DNA of 64,000 nucleotides from Corbicula japonica (taxonomy: Eukaryota; Mollusca; Bivalvia; Venerida; Cyrenidae): the NCBI GenBank assembly GCA_038501625.1, contig JAZAYU010001128.1, forward strand, positions 1 to 64,000, in the 5' to 3' direction. Positions 24,026 through 35,483 of this stretch are shown here, piece by piece. Under the pieces are notes generated by a model. It saw only the letters and a program-made list of their open reading frames with translations. It searched no databases and had not been told where the DNA came from. A program made the translations under genes and the position numbers. Each line of letters opens with the position of its first letter. The stretch's first letter is position 1.

Positions 24026-24185
24026 TAACTCGACAAAACTAGACCATAGCGCAGTTGTTGACAGATCCGGACCAATATATCTAGGGTGTTCCGGTCGTGA
24101 ATCCAGTTTATTGTACTGCCGGCATATCGGTTGGGGACGTCACAATTGTGGGCGCCACGAAGACGTTGGAGTTTTCTGTACTTGA
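24026..24185 (+). CDS. SRCR domain, second half with stop; inverted paralogue
   Basis: The acceptor is TTTTAG, and a phase-2 entry completes glycine with the previous exon. It encodes [39 protein letters not shown], then TGA at 24183-24185 overlapping a possible AATAAA. Relative to 4577-4745 it lacks about three residues before the third cysteine (YLGC against YLDELNC). Six SRCR cysteines are kept. As in the minus-strand gene, the protein ends at the SRCR domain. Confidence 0.92.
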
Positions 24186-25561
24186 ATAAACATATCTTAA
24201 ACTATTTCCGACAATTCCATCTCCTGTCGGACAAGTGCAAGTTTTAACAGATTTAACATGATGACATCTATCATGAATAATAATTAAATCAATCATCTTG
24301 TTTCGGTAATTGTGCCGTTCATTTAAGCCATTGGTTTCACCATGTTCGTGAAATCATAAAAGAAATAAAACAAGTTTAATTTAATAAAAGACTGCTTGGT
24401 TTTAACATTATCACTACCTTAAGTAAAACAAATAAAGTAAAAATATAAAGTACAATAAAGGTGTAATTTTATTTATTAATAATAGGTCATATTTTTTTCT
24501 TCTACTAATAGATATTTATTTGAATTATAAATGCGGATGTTTCAGCGTTTGATTTTATTAAAACGAAATAAGTAACACACTTAATTATCACACTTGAAAC
24601 ATCGATGTTAAAAAGGATAATATGTCATCGAAAACAATTAAAACATCACTATCTCTCTTACGGCAAAATGCAAAATGTAATAACATTTTGCACAATTAAC
24701 CGTTATATGTATTTAACAGATAAAAGGTTAAGAAAAAATAAAGTAGTTATTTTAAAGAAAGATAGCAAGACCTAAAAATAATGAATTTCTATAAACATAA
24801 ATTAACACAAAATCTTAACAACAAAAACATTATAATTTTTAATGCTCACATGAGTATAATGATCCTGACAACAACACTTTGTGTCCGTTTTTAACGAACA
24901 CTAAATTACAGATAGAAATCAACGTCTGTCACGCATTTACGCGACCAGGACATTCATGGTCAAACACACATTTACAAATATCTCACTGACATCGTTTACA
25001 TATGTCAGTCGAGAGGACATAACATATGTCGGTCAGCATCGTATTACAATGAAAAAAAATGTGGGCATTTAAATTCTGTTTTGTGTTGTTTAGTTTCTGT
25101 GAATTTATGTAAAAGGAATTCTAGGAACATTTTAGATCTAGTTATTTTTTCTGTACTGTTTTAACGTGTCGAAACATATGCAAAATACTACATTTAAAAG
25201 ATTTTTTTGTGCAAAAGTATATGGAACGGTATATTGTTGATGGAGATGTTACGATAACTTCCTTTTTACCGGTAAATATACAAAAAATAACTGTACACGA
25301 CCCTAAAAAACATAAAAAAACATAAAAACCTAAAAAACATCGGTAGCTGGTTATATTATAAACCCATGAATGATTTTTGCATAGTGCGACGTTAATCCGC
25401 AACCGTTACGATAGTTTACGCCATTCATAAATTTTCTAAGCCATTCATTTTCTTACGCTTTTACAAGTTTTATTTCTGCTATTATGTAAACCATATTATT
25501 GACTTAAATTGTTGTTTAGTTTATTTAAATTTTGTTTTGAGCGAGAAGGGTATATAATAAA
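24186..25561. other. 3' flank and intergenic
   Basis: AT-rich. AATAAA-like motifs at 24185 and 24364 may serve the TSP1-SRCR paralogue. Short related pieces (CATATGTCAGTCGAGAGG and CATATGTCGGTCAGC) occur near 25000. No gene recognised. Confidence 0.45.
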
Positions 25562-25714
25562 AGGAACATTATGACAGTATGCATTCTGTAGGTTGGTATT
25601 ACTTCTCGTTGCGTATGTAAACCACATCACGCTCGACCTTCGGTCTCGTGTGATATTGTTTACATACCTTACTCGAAAAATCACTACCTACAGAATGCAT
25701 AATAATATAATATT
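25562..25714. repeat. Foldback hairpin around GCATTCTGTAGG
   Basis: GGAACATTATGACAGTATGC at the left and an inverse beginning GGAATATTATATTATTATGC at the right enclose arms of about 70 bp that include GCATTCTGTAGG and TATGTAAAC, with several mismatches and a very short loop. Unrelated in sequence to the hairpin at 22905. Confidence 0.75.
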
Positions 25715-27440
25715 CCATATGTATCAGACAACTCAGAGCTAGGTGAAAAATGTTTGGTATGGCTATTGTTGTGCTATGAATATTAGGAAGATACATATAA
25801 ATAATTAATTGGAATTATGTAACAAATTGCCAAGCGGGCAATGAGTTTAGCAACCAACCAGCCATGCAATTGAACCAATTACTTCACTTTAAGTTTGTTT
25901 CATATTTGCTACACGATGTAGACACGATGATTGTGCTTATATTCAATAATGACTACACTTTATTGTTTCAAAAAACGCATATTTCTTATTCTTCACGAGT
26001 AAAAAAACAGACGAATAATGGTATGTTTATAAAAACGAGCAAGACCTGAACTTAAATCCAAAAAGGTATATATAATGTTTATTACAGTAGTCACAAACAC
26101 AAATGGAGTATAATGTAATCAGATTTTAATGTGCAACTTTTTGCTGATTAATCACATTGAAAATATACTTGTCCGTCATATGATTTTTATGTTATCGATA
26201 ACGTTTTTACTTTTAATTATTGACTTCTAACATCAATTTATAAGTTCATCATTTCCAGTAGGTTGTTCTTTGCATTGCTATAAAACTTTTGAAACTAGTG
26301 TTTATGCTTATAAATACGATATCATCATAATTATGATTGTTTTGATAATCTCTGTTGAATATTAAAAAGAAACCCGACACTGCATATTGAAATTTTTCCC
26401 GAAATCAGATTACCAAGATGTTTATTGTTGAGGAAATAAAAATTGAATGTTTTTTTTCTGTAAATTTTGATAATAATAATTTCTGGGACATGAAAGAAGT
26501 GTTTTAGTCCTAAGTGTTTGTAAGGGGGTAAAATATAGATTTTGTTTTTATATCTCATAGTTGTTTAAAAATATAAAGTGTCAGGATACTTTTATTTTCT
26601 GAATAGAATATATGTGCTCTTTATTTGATAATAACCATTACAATGTAAATTTCATCTTTTTTTAGAATTGCGTGTTGTGTTCCGCCCATTTATATAGAAA
26701 CTATAAAAATAACGAGAAGTTGTTTCGGTCATTTCCAAAGTGCCCTTTGTCGTAATTCATTATATTGCGAGAAGAGAAACATTTTTAAGCATATCTGTCT
26801 TTTTCTATAGTTTTAGTTTTAGTTTTTGCATATTGTGATTATGATTTACTACATGTTAAGTGTTTTAATGTTTCTCAATTTTAATTATAACATAAGAAAG
26901 TTCGTTTATGCACGAAATTTCTGATTCAATGATATTTTGTTTTAAAAAAAGCATGAACTTCTAAGAAAACTGTTAAATTTAAAAATGTAAACGGACAGAC
27001 TAAGTGAGAAATACGGAAAGAGTGAGTTAAACAGAGAGAGGTATATGTTTATAGACACAAAGAGAAAAAACAAACCGAATATTTAACTTCTTACTAAACT
27101 AAATAATGTTGACACCAGAAACTGTACATTGTGTACCACTTGGATTTTAATTAATATTATATACTACCCGCAGTGTGGACATCTATGGACATCTATAGTA
27201 CACACATTTACAAGTCAAGTTAATTTGATGAAATAACCCAACCCCCCAACATCCACAACGAATTGGCAAAACATGTGCAATAGATTCATCTTTATAATGT
27301 AGCGCAACAATGTCAAGTAAGCATATAGGAATTCGTTGAACTTATAGAAGACATAAAGTGTATTTGTATCATAGATTAGATTATGATAAATATTTGAATG
27401 ACTCAAGAGTTTCTTTTTCTTGTACATTCTTCTACTTATA
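25715..27440. other. No recognisable feature
   Basis: AT-rich intergenic sequence. Frames are short and scattered, with no domain or splice support. Confidence 0.45.
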
Positions 27441-28540
27441 AATTTGTAAAACAAACATGTTGGCTGAAGCCAATGCAATTAAATGAAGCTTATATACGTT
27501 GGTTTTCAATTGTCTTATTCTTGATAATGAGCATATAGAGTGCTTTCCCATCTTTTCCATCTTTCGGCTAACATGGCACATTGACATCTGACATTTGGGG
27601 CACGAATTCGACTGGTCCTTGAACACAAATCCTGCAAGTTTAAGAGATACATGTTTATGCGAGCTTTGAGCAAAAAGTTATCTCTGGCCCAATATACGCA
27701 TTTAAGGATGTTGCTGCGTAAACGTATTACAGACCTTTGCTGGCGCTCAAAATTTGAGCCAAAATATAAAGAAAACTGTATTGCAGTGAGCCGAAAAGAC
27801 TCCCGGGTCGTGTTTCTTGGATGGATGACGACATAAAAACATGCTTTGGTGGAGTCAATGCAATTAAATGGAACGTATATACGTTGGTTTTCAATTGCAT
27901 TGTTTTTCGTCTTAGGCTGATAGGGGGCTTACCCACCTTAGGGCCCATATGGTTCCCGACACCTTTGAAGCCTGACATTTCGGGCACAACTTGGACTGGT
28001 CTTTGTACACAAATCCTGCAAGTTTGAGAGATATTTACGCCTTCAGCATAAAGTTATCTCTTGACCAGTATATGCATTTTAAGCTTGTTTTCTCCTATAG
28101 GCTTATTGAGTTTTAAGGATGTTAGCTACGTAAATGTATTACATAACTTTGCTGAATCTCGAATTTTGAGCCCAGATATAAAGAAAGCTGTTTTGCAGTG
28201 AGCCGAGTACTGTTCCTTGGATGGTTGGCGACAGAAAACCATGCTTGGTTGGAGACACTGCAGTTAAATGGAGCTAATATACGTTGGTTTTCAATGGCCA
28301 TGTTTTCGCCTTAATGCTGATAGCGTGCTTTCCCACCTAGGGGCTCACAAACGTTTGCTGAAGCTCGAACGTTTAGCAAAAATATAAGGAAAACTCATCA
28401 TGCGACCTAAAAGCATGCTTGGTTGGAGCCAATGCATTGAATGGAGCTTACACATGTATACGTTGATTTTCAATGGCATTGGCCTATAGGCGAAACTTTG
28501 TGCACGACCATAACCCGGGATGGCCATGATTTCTTATCCG
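27441..28540 (-). repeat. Tandem repeat, units of about 385-400 bp
   Basis: The marker ATACGTTGGTTTTCAAT recurs in units anchored near 27471, 27856 and 28256, with a shortened fourth near 28429. Units share AACACAAATCCTGCAAGTTT and GCAGTGAGCCGA. Frames inside are not conserved, so I call it noncoding. Confidence 0.88.
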
Positions 28541-28689
28541 TTCCAAGCTGTTTTAGTCGTAACAAAATATTAGTATAAGTATTATTCTTATAATCTGCAG
28601 ACTACATTAAAGTAATTGTAAAAAGAGGGTTCTAACTAAGATATAGGTTACATGTAACCCGTGGTATTGGTAATGAGAGAAAAAAAGTA

Positions 28690-28761
28690 ATATATGCATA
28701 TCAGGAATCGCCACACTCACAAAACACAGCCTCCTCATGCAGCGAAATAAAAGAGAGGAAC

Positions 28762-28792
<31 letters not shown>

Positions 28793-29150
28793 CAGAGAGA
28801 GACAGAGAGAGACAGAGAGAAAGAGAGAGAAAGAAAGAAAGAGCATGTTTGTTATAGGTATGTCAATTTAAATATGACACCCGCCACTAACAAATGACGA
28901 AAAAGATAACCTTTGGGGATACCGCCTTGGAACGGTCAGTGGCAAAACAAATTGCCACTGAGGGTTTAAACCAGGTTCTAGGTTGCACCAACCTCACACT
29001 TGCCCTGGTTCTCGTATATAAAAAGACAAGTACAATTTGTCTTGGTGAAATAACTCCAACCAGCCCATCGGCTCAACAATGTTGCATGCAAAAGCACACA
29101 AACATATAAAACATAAGAAGCTAGTAGCATTGCAAAGATAAAGGACGGGT
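28690..29150 (-). repeat. Family-A copy with an internal GA microsatellite
   Basis: Reverse-strand copy of family A, with ATATGCATATCAGGAATCG at the start and AATGTTGCATGCAAAAGC near 29079. A (GA)n/(GACAGA)n tract occupies about 28757-28846 in the position of the CTCTCTTTTCCTCT run of other copies, so the microsatellite probably grew from it. Confidence 0.85.
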
Positions 29151-29795
29151 TCTCAGTGATCTTATCTCACAGTTACTTTTCGTCCGAACTGAAGTGATAG
29201 ATCACTAAAAAACGACTCTCGGTAACATGTACTGTTGTTTAAAAATATTTATCCAGTTTCAAAATTAATGTATTAAGTTAATGCCATAACAGTAATACTG
29301 TTGTGTCATTTAATTTCGCTGGCACAAAATTTCACAGACGTAAATTTGCGCAAATCTAGGATATTAGGATATATTAGACATACTAGGATATATGTGTAGG
29401 ATATTTAGTAGTTTGTAGGAATAATGTTTGCTGTCAACAGTTGTTATCGTTATATAACTGAATTTATAAAGGTTCTGGTTGTGCACACTCTTAAAGCTAG
29501 TTTCACTGGTTTCAGGAGGAATCGATCAAGCATTAGTGTCACGTTACATGAAAATGATTTTATTGATATTTTAGATCCAAAATTGTTTGAACATCAGTCA
29601 TGCAGAAACCAGCATTTAACAACAATAAATTGCCTTCAGTGAATATGTTTGTGTCATGTTAATTTAATGTACTTAGTTGCACATCAAATGCAAATATAAC
29701 CGATGCTTATTTGGCAAAACAGATATTCGAAGCTTTATAATTTATTTTTTGCATAACAGAAATGGGGGTGATCATTTTATAAGGGGGTCAGTATT
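29151..29795. other. No recognisable feature
   Basis: AT-rich. It may include decayed downstream sequence of the adjoining retrotransposon relic, but I could not recognise any. Confidence 0.4.
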
Positions 29796-31130
29796 TTAAG
29801 GAAAGAGGTGGTATCCTACTTCGCTGACGGCGGTCTTTAGCAATACGTCGGGACGCTCTTCTCTAGTATGAAGATTCGTGGTATATATGTCCTGTAAAGA
29901 TGCGACACGGAATTCTGAATTCTTAGAACAAATACAAGAATGATGATTCTTGTTGATTCTCGTATCCATATCCGGGTACAATCTGCATTCATTACTGTAG
30001 AGAAGCTTTTGACAGAACGCACATTTTACATTCGGCTTAGAATGAGAATTTGCAGTTAGTTTTCTTTTATATGCCTTGATGTAAAAGATAGCAGTAGGTT
30101 GACAGGCTTCCATTGACGTTCTTACATTCGGGTTCCAGATTCCAGATTCAAGAGTATTGATTTTTTGTTGATCGTGCGTCATGTCAGTAGCTACTTTTGT
30201 ATTCACTCGCAAGATTCTTTTGTATGTCTGTTAGTAATTTGTCTAGAATGATTGGAACGGGCAGATTTCCGAATAAATCTTGGCATTGTCATATTGAATC
30301 GAGTGCGAAAATATATGTTTTCATTTGGTCATGAAACTGTCTAGGACTTGTAATTATTGTGGATGTTGGAAAAGGCAAGTTTAACAACGCTTGCATTATT
30401 GCATAACTAATTCTTTGCTGCTGTCCATATCTATCTTTCAATAATTTAACGGCCCTTAGTAGGTCGCATTTATCGATGCAAATCCCGAAACTGTCATGGC
30501 GGTTGGACCTTTAAACTTTTCTTATTAATAAGATAGCTGAATTTGTGAACGTCCGTCAAGTTCACATTTAGATGGATAGTAGACTAAAACTAGTCCCAAA
30601 ACGACTGCCACTGTAGCAAATCTCGTTTAAATGTAGGTGGAGACAATTTTCGCAACCTGCTTAATTGGGAAGCATTTGGATAATATGCTAGAAGGTAACA
30701 GTTGGAATTAGTTGTAGGCTTTTTTGTGCTGCTGGCAAGTAATTGTTATGGTGTTATTTCTATGTGTTTAGATCTCTTATATCTCAACTTAATGTTCAGG
30801 GAATACTCGTCTGTCTTCAGATTTTTCAATTTTCAATAATTTTCTTCTCATTAATGGATTCGATAGCGCTTTCCATTTTTCAACTGATTCGACTGAACCT
30901 TCAAAGTCCGTCGAGCGATTTTTATCTCTTGCCAGCTCTAATTTCTCGAAGAAACGATCAAGTATGCGTCATTTTGAGTCATGTTGTATCTTTACTATCT
31001 GAAGATTCATGTTTCTTTCCTCACGGCAAAAAATGCCAATTTACCACTGAAGCTTCCCAGGCGGTCGCCCTTAATGTTTTCATTTTCGTTAATTGTTTGT
31101 GGTGCATTTTAGAAATCGAATTTGATGAGC
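29796..31130 (-). mobile_element. BEL/Pao LTR-retrotransposon relic, gag region
   Basis: Several reading frames on the minus strand give BEL/Pao Gag-like segments in the expected order. Near 30600 is KLSPPTFKRDLLQWQSFWD, followed by LTDVHKFSYL. Near 30450-30390 come VKLLKDRYGQQ and ALLNLPFPT. The open frame 30212-29796 holds a zinc-knuckle-like stretch (CAFCQKLLYSNECRLYPDMD), a second C-x-C element and VLLKTAVSEVG, the usual gag-protease junction motif. Stops and frameshifts interrupt it, and no protease, reverse transcriptase, integrase or LTRs are visible, so it is a broken, old copy. N-terminal parts beyond 31000 are poorly defined. Confidence 0.8.
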
Positions 31131-31162
31131 CCGTGCACTCCTTTCTTGTCTACTTTTTGCAT

Positions 31163-31202
31163 GCTTGTGTGTGTGTTGGTGTGTGTGTGTGGGGGGGGGG
31201 GG
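31163..31202 (+). repeat. GT microsatellite with a G run
   Basis: A TGTGTGTG tract followed by about 13 guanines. It breaks any reading across it. Confidence 0.9.
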
Positions 31203-31254
31203 CTTTGTTGTGCATATGCCACTTTTTATGCCACTTTTTTTCTATAGCCAATGT

Positions 31255-31312
31255 AAAACCTCCGTGGTCTAGCGGTTATTGCGTCAACCTACGGAAACTG
31301 ATTTTGAGTCCC
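31255..31312 (+). repeat. tRNA-like SINE head fragment
   Basis: GTGGTCTAGCGGTTATTGCG resembles a pol III A box and TTTTGAGTCCC a poor B box. Too degraded to be a tRNA gene. Confidence 0.5.
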
Positions 31313-31769
31313 AATAGATATCTGTTCCGAAAATGCCAGTTTGTGAGTTTAGGTAATGAAAGGTTTGGGTAAATAATTTAATTTTGTTGTCTAATAAGCC
31401 CGATTTGCCTAGTGATGACACTGTGATGAATAAATATTAGATTCTATTTCATATATGACCCTTGAATGTGTAATCTTCGTTATTGTTTTCAGCTAAGAAT
31501 TGTGTCTTTATTAAACATAAAAGGGTTAGGTTTATGGTTATAAATCCTATGTGTTCACCTACTTTTGCAAATTAAATTTTAGAGAACATACGTTTTTCCT
31601 TTCGTTTCTCATTTTCAATTACCAAAATGTATAATCGCTTTAATTTCATCTAGCGCACGAAATTGGTCTTAAAAATTGAACTTTAACCTAAAATATAACA
31701 TAACCAGCTACAGCTAAACCACTGTTTAATTTTAAGACATTGCAATTATGTCCAAAACATTTCATATAA

Positions 31770-32113
31770 CAGAGTATTATGTGAAGTGAGAAATTTAATT
31801 TCTAATCGATGACCACCTACAAACACATATTTTTTCTATGGTGCCCGATGACGTTATCAGTTTTAAAAAAATAATTCATATCAACGTCAGTGCGCGATCG
31901 GAAAGAAAGAGGCACATTACTGGAAATATTTCACGAAAGGATTGAAAAACTACAGAGCAAAGTAACAACGACAACAGAGGTAAGCTGTTTAATATGATTT
32001 ATTATAACAAAAAAAATGGGATACAGTAACAACAAATAGGAAGAACATTTACCACCAAAGAAAAATATGAATTCTCGGTTTGATGCCATTTTCTCACTTC
32101 ACATAATACTCTG
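31770..32113. mobile_element. MITE with 24-bp perfect inverted ends, 344 bp
   Basis: The left end CAGAGTATTATGTGAAGTGA and the right end TCACTTCACATAATACTCTG are exact inverses, extending to 24 bases. AT-rich flanks (CATATAA and ATATATA) hide any target duplication. The interior has no transposase frame. Confidence 0.85.
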
Positions 32114-33517
32114 ATATATAAACTCAAGCTTATAACAACAATTCAAATTTGTTTTTGAACGTGTTTGTTCACATCAGAACCTGTTGGGGCAAGCGTGAGG
32201 ATGGTGCAGCTTAGACCCTGGTTGAACCAGTTGAATTTGTTTTGCCAATTATAGCCCCGGTATGGCAACCAAACAGGCTATTATTTTCGTTAAGGTAAGA
32301 CCTGTGTAATAGGCACTATTAAGAATCCAATATCTGATTATATTTTCATCAACTGCTTCATACCACTGACTTGTATGCAAAATTTTAATGATTTTCACCG
32401 TGTAGTTTTTTAGATTTTTAGTTTTTTTATTTAAAAAGTGAGAAAAAAACGTGAAAGTATCCAATTTCTTTAATCGGTGACAAAATTTTTTGTTATTGAT
32501 AAATTCAACCCTATTTTTTTTACAGTTTATCCAAAATATGTTATAGTTTACTAAACCAATTAAAGATATAATATATAAATTCAGAATTTATCTTAAAATG
32601 ACATTTTTTGACCAAATAAATTTTAAAAATGCATTTTTTATATTTCACGAGACTAAATTAATGAAAATTGTGCAAAATCCTGATTGGTGCAATATACCAA
32701 ACTTTACCATTTTTAACTATATACGTTAAACAAAATTTAAACAAAATTTCAGAGAAGTTTACCGTCCAGTTTTAGAAATTTTCAAATTGATTACTTGAAT
32801 AAACACTATTCTGATAGCGAAAACCCCTTTAATCTTGATTATTTTGCTTATTTTAGTTTAAATCATGAGAATTTTATATTCAATGACAGAATTACACAGG
32901 AAAAAAAGAAATATGCCAATTATTTAAGCTCTAGGCTTACAAAAAAAATAGCTTCCAGTGGGATTTGAACCCTGGTCCTCTTGCATGATAGAAATCTATG
33001 CTAATTTACTAGTATAGTTTCCTCCCTTGGATACTCTTCTGAATATAGGTATTCATTACACAGGTCTTACCTTAATAGTTGTTTCGTTTCCGAAACTGAT
33101 GATAGCACCACAAGTCCTCTTTCCACTCTATCTTTTTACTATGAGTGGAGATTCTGTTTACTGAATGTTGCTACTAATGATATGGACATGCAAAGTTTTC
33201 ATATTCTTTAAAAGCAACTTCATTAAAATCTCTCACAGAATAATACAGATATTACATGATGATACATCTTTGCATGCAATTAAGAATACTGGTATCGTTG
33301 TTTGCATACCTTAAAAAATGTTATGTAGGCAAAGACAATGTACATTTATTCTTACGGTTATAATGACATCTTGGAAACAAAAGCATATCGATAACATATC
33401 ATTTCCCACTTGAAGTTATAAGTCTTAAATAAATAATAAATTAAATAAATAAGAAGTCAATTCACAAATTAAATTGAATGACGGAAGGCACATACCTTTT
33501 CCTTCTATTTACAAGTG
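32114..33517. other. Intergenic with repeat fragments
   Basis: A family-A fragment is at about 32160-32235 (GTTGGGGCAAGCGTGAGG). A tRNA-like head on the minus strand lies at about 32940-33010 (GGGATTTGAACCCTGG is an inverted B box). The mirrored phrases GGTAAGACCTGTGTAATAGG at 32293 and its inverse at 33059 bracket about 0.78 kb and suggest the two ends of one element. No gene is seen. Confidence 0.5.
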
Positions 33518-34455
33518 CTAAGACAAGCAGATACTTTTTTGAATTGTAATTCTATTGTTAGATAATACACAGTTAACAGAAGAACAATCTGTAATAATTC
33601 TGTCTAAGAAGCGTTGTCTTTGTCTCTCGAAACGTTTCAAAAAAGCTTCGGATGCCGCAACTCGTCGTCGTTTATCTTCGTCGCTAAGTAGTCGCGGGAC
33701 CCATCGTGCACACACCTTTCGCTGGTTAAGATCATTCGTTACAATATTGTAAGCCTTGCCCACGCTAACATAAGTCATTTCCGCTATTTCTTGTACTGTT
33801 CTCCGCCGATCACTTCTCAGAATGTCTCTTATTCGATCGTTTATTTTCCCGCTAACAGAAGGACGACCCGAACGTTTCCGGTCATTGACGTCTTCATCAC
33901 CTTCGCTGAATCGCTTGTCCCAATCAAAAACAATAGTGCGAGTTACTTTTGCTGTTTTGTCACTTTTCAAAAACTTTAATGTGTCCGTAGACGTCATCCT
34001 CACTTTTACGCAATGTTTAATAATTGCTCGTTGCTCCGTGGATTTTGACGTTGGCGTCAAGTGTGTTGCAGCACTATTCAACCCGTCGGCGTTCATCATG
34101 AAGTTTGAACTGGTTGTTTATCATAGAAACGTTAAACTTTGCATAATTGACGTCAGATAGATGACGTAACGTCATGCCGATTTTAAGCGCGCTAATAAGC
34201 ATATTCACGATTTTAATAAAGTCGGTATAACAAGAAACATTTGCTATAATTACGTTGCGTCAAACTGCTCCGTGACGCGTTAGTGTGATAACCATAGCAA
34301 CAGACAGGATGGAGTAGGGTTGAAAATATACAAAAATAACAAATATACTAAATTTGTTATACTTTTCTTCACATATTGATCAAGTTTCTACGCAATATAA
34401 ACAATAATAAGATTTTTACAACCAGAGTCCGGAAATTTTATGAATGACCCTCGTA
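33518..34455 (-). mobile_element. Mariner transposon relic, truncated transposase
   Basis: The minus-strand frame 34099-33518 encodes the N-terminal half of a mariner transposase: FDWDKRFSEGDEDVNDRKRS, GRPSVSGKINDRIRDIL, SVGKAYNIVTNDLNQRKVC and RFLDRIIT. Two helix-turn-helix regions are recognisable. The frame departs from the family just where the first catalytic aspartate (ITGDE) should be, so most of the DDD catalytic core is missing from a protein normally near 345 residues. Upstream at 34440-34455 is a terminal repeat with the inverse TACGAGGGTCATTCATAA and a TA end. The other end was not found. The copy is dead. Confidence 0.88.
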
Positions 34456-34499
34456 AAAGATATTATTTTATTTGAATATGCTAACTTTTCCGTTTTTAG

Positions 34500-35240
34500 A
34501 TGGGAATGTCCCTTGGGGTTCCTTACGGAGTTAATATCTCACAGCTTTTTTAGAGTTTGTTATGGAGTTAAAGCTTTTAACAAACGTAATCTTTACATAA
34601 CAGAAAATCTTTAAAACAAGGTTATCGGTATCGCACATTAAGGAAACCTTGTTTTCATGTATCATTGCCAAAACCAAGATTAAATGCAAAAAAAAAAACA
34701 GATGCAGTTTCAAATCGCTATTGCAACAAGACGTTCACAGACAGACTTTTTATAGAGACTTATTTTATAAACTTAAGGAAATAAAATGCAATATTATTTT
34801 GTCCACGTTATTCGTAAAAACTATCTGTAAATTCAAAAAAAGGTTACCAACATGATACAACTTCTGCAGGCTCGGTGATTTACCCATCTGCAGTTGATTA
34901 TTTTGCTTACATTTGTGATTGCAATACCGTGGCAGGGGTTTATGAAGGGTTTGGGGAAATCTTGTTAAATAATCTTCTCTAAGAAACACTATTTGCTTCG
35001 TTTATCCCTGTCATCTTGTTTTTGCTGATTTGACTCAAGGACTATTTTCTCGGTAAAATCATTAAGAATCCGCCTTTTAGCCTGACATTGTGTTTAGCTT
35101 TTTATGGTTTGTATGTTTGTGTGCTTTTGCATGCAACATTGTCAACTAATGGGTGCGTTGATTTTTTTTTCACCAAGACAACTTGAGAACCTGTAGGGGC
35201 ATGTGTGAGGTTGGTTCACCCTAGAATCTGGTTTAAATCC
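34500..35240 (+). repeat. Family-A copy
   Basis: Matches 2345-3110 with many substitutions and small deletions: AAGGTTACCAACATG, ACCCATCTGCAGTTGAT and TTTTGCATGCAACATTGT appear in the same order. It abuts the mariner terminal repeat. Confidence 0.8.
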
Positions 35241-35301
35241 TCAGAGGCAATTTTGATATACAGAAACAACAAAGTTAAATGCCAACACTGGTATAATCAT
35301 A

Positions 35302-35483
35302 TACAGTGAAACCTGCCTTAGCAGCCACCTGCGAATAGCAACCACCTGTCTTAAACAGCCAGTTTGAATATTGCCTAAACTGACATTTTGTTCTAAGTTT
35401 TTATTGTCTTTAACAGCCACCCGTCTTCAGCAGCCACTTTTTGTCACTCCCTTGGGTGACTGCTAAATATAGATTTGACTGTA
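35302..35483. mobile_element. Small TA-flanked MITE
   Basis: The left end is TACAGTGAAACCTGCC; the right end is the inverse of TACAGTCAAATCT. TA at 35302-35303 and 35482-35483 fits a TA duplication. The interior repeats CAGCCACC-like words. The ends resemble a MITE type widespread in invertebrates. Confidence 0.7.

Noticed and set aside
30743..31372. 209-codon plus-strand frame, the longest in the window
   Set aside because: It is antisense to the BEL/Pao gag relic and runs through a GT/G tract. No domain, signal or splice support.
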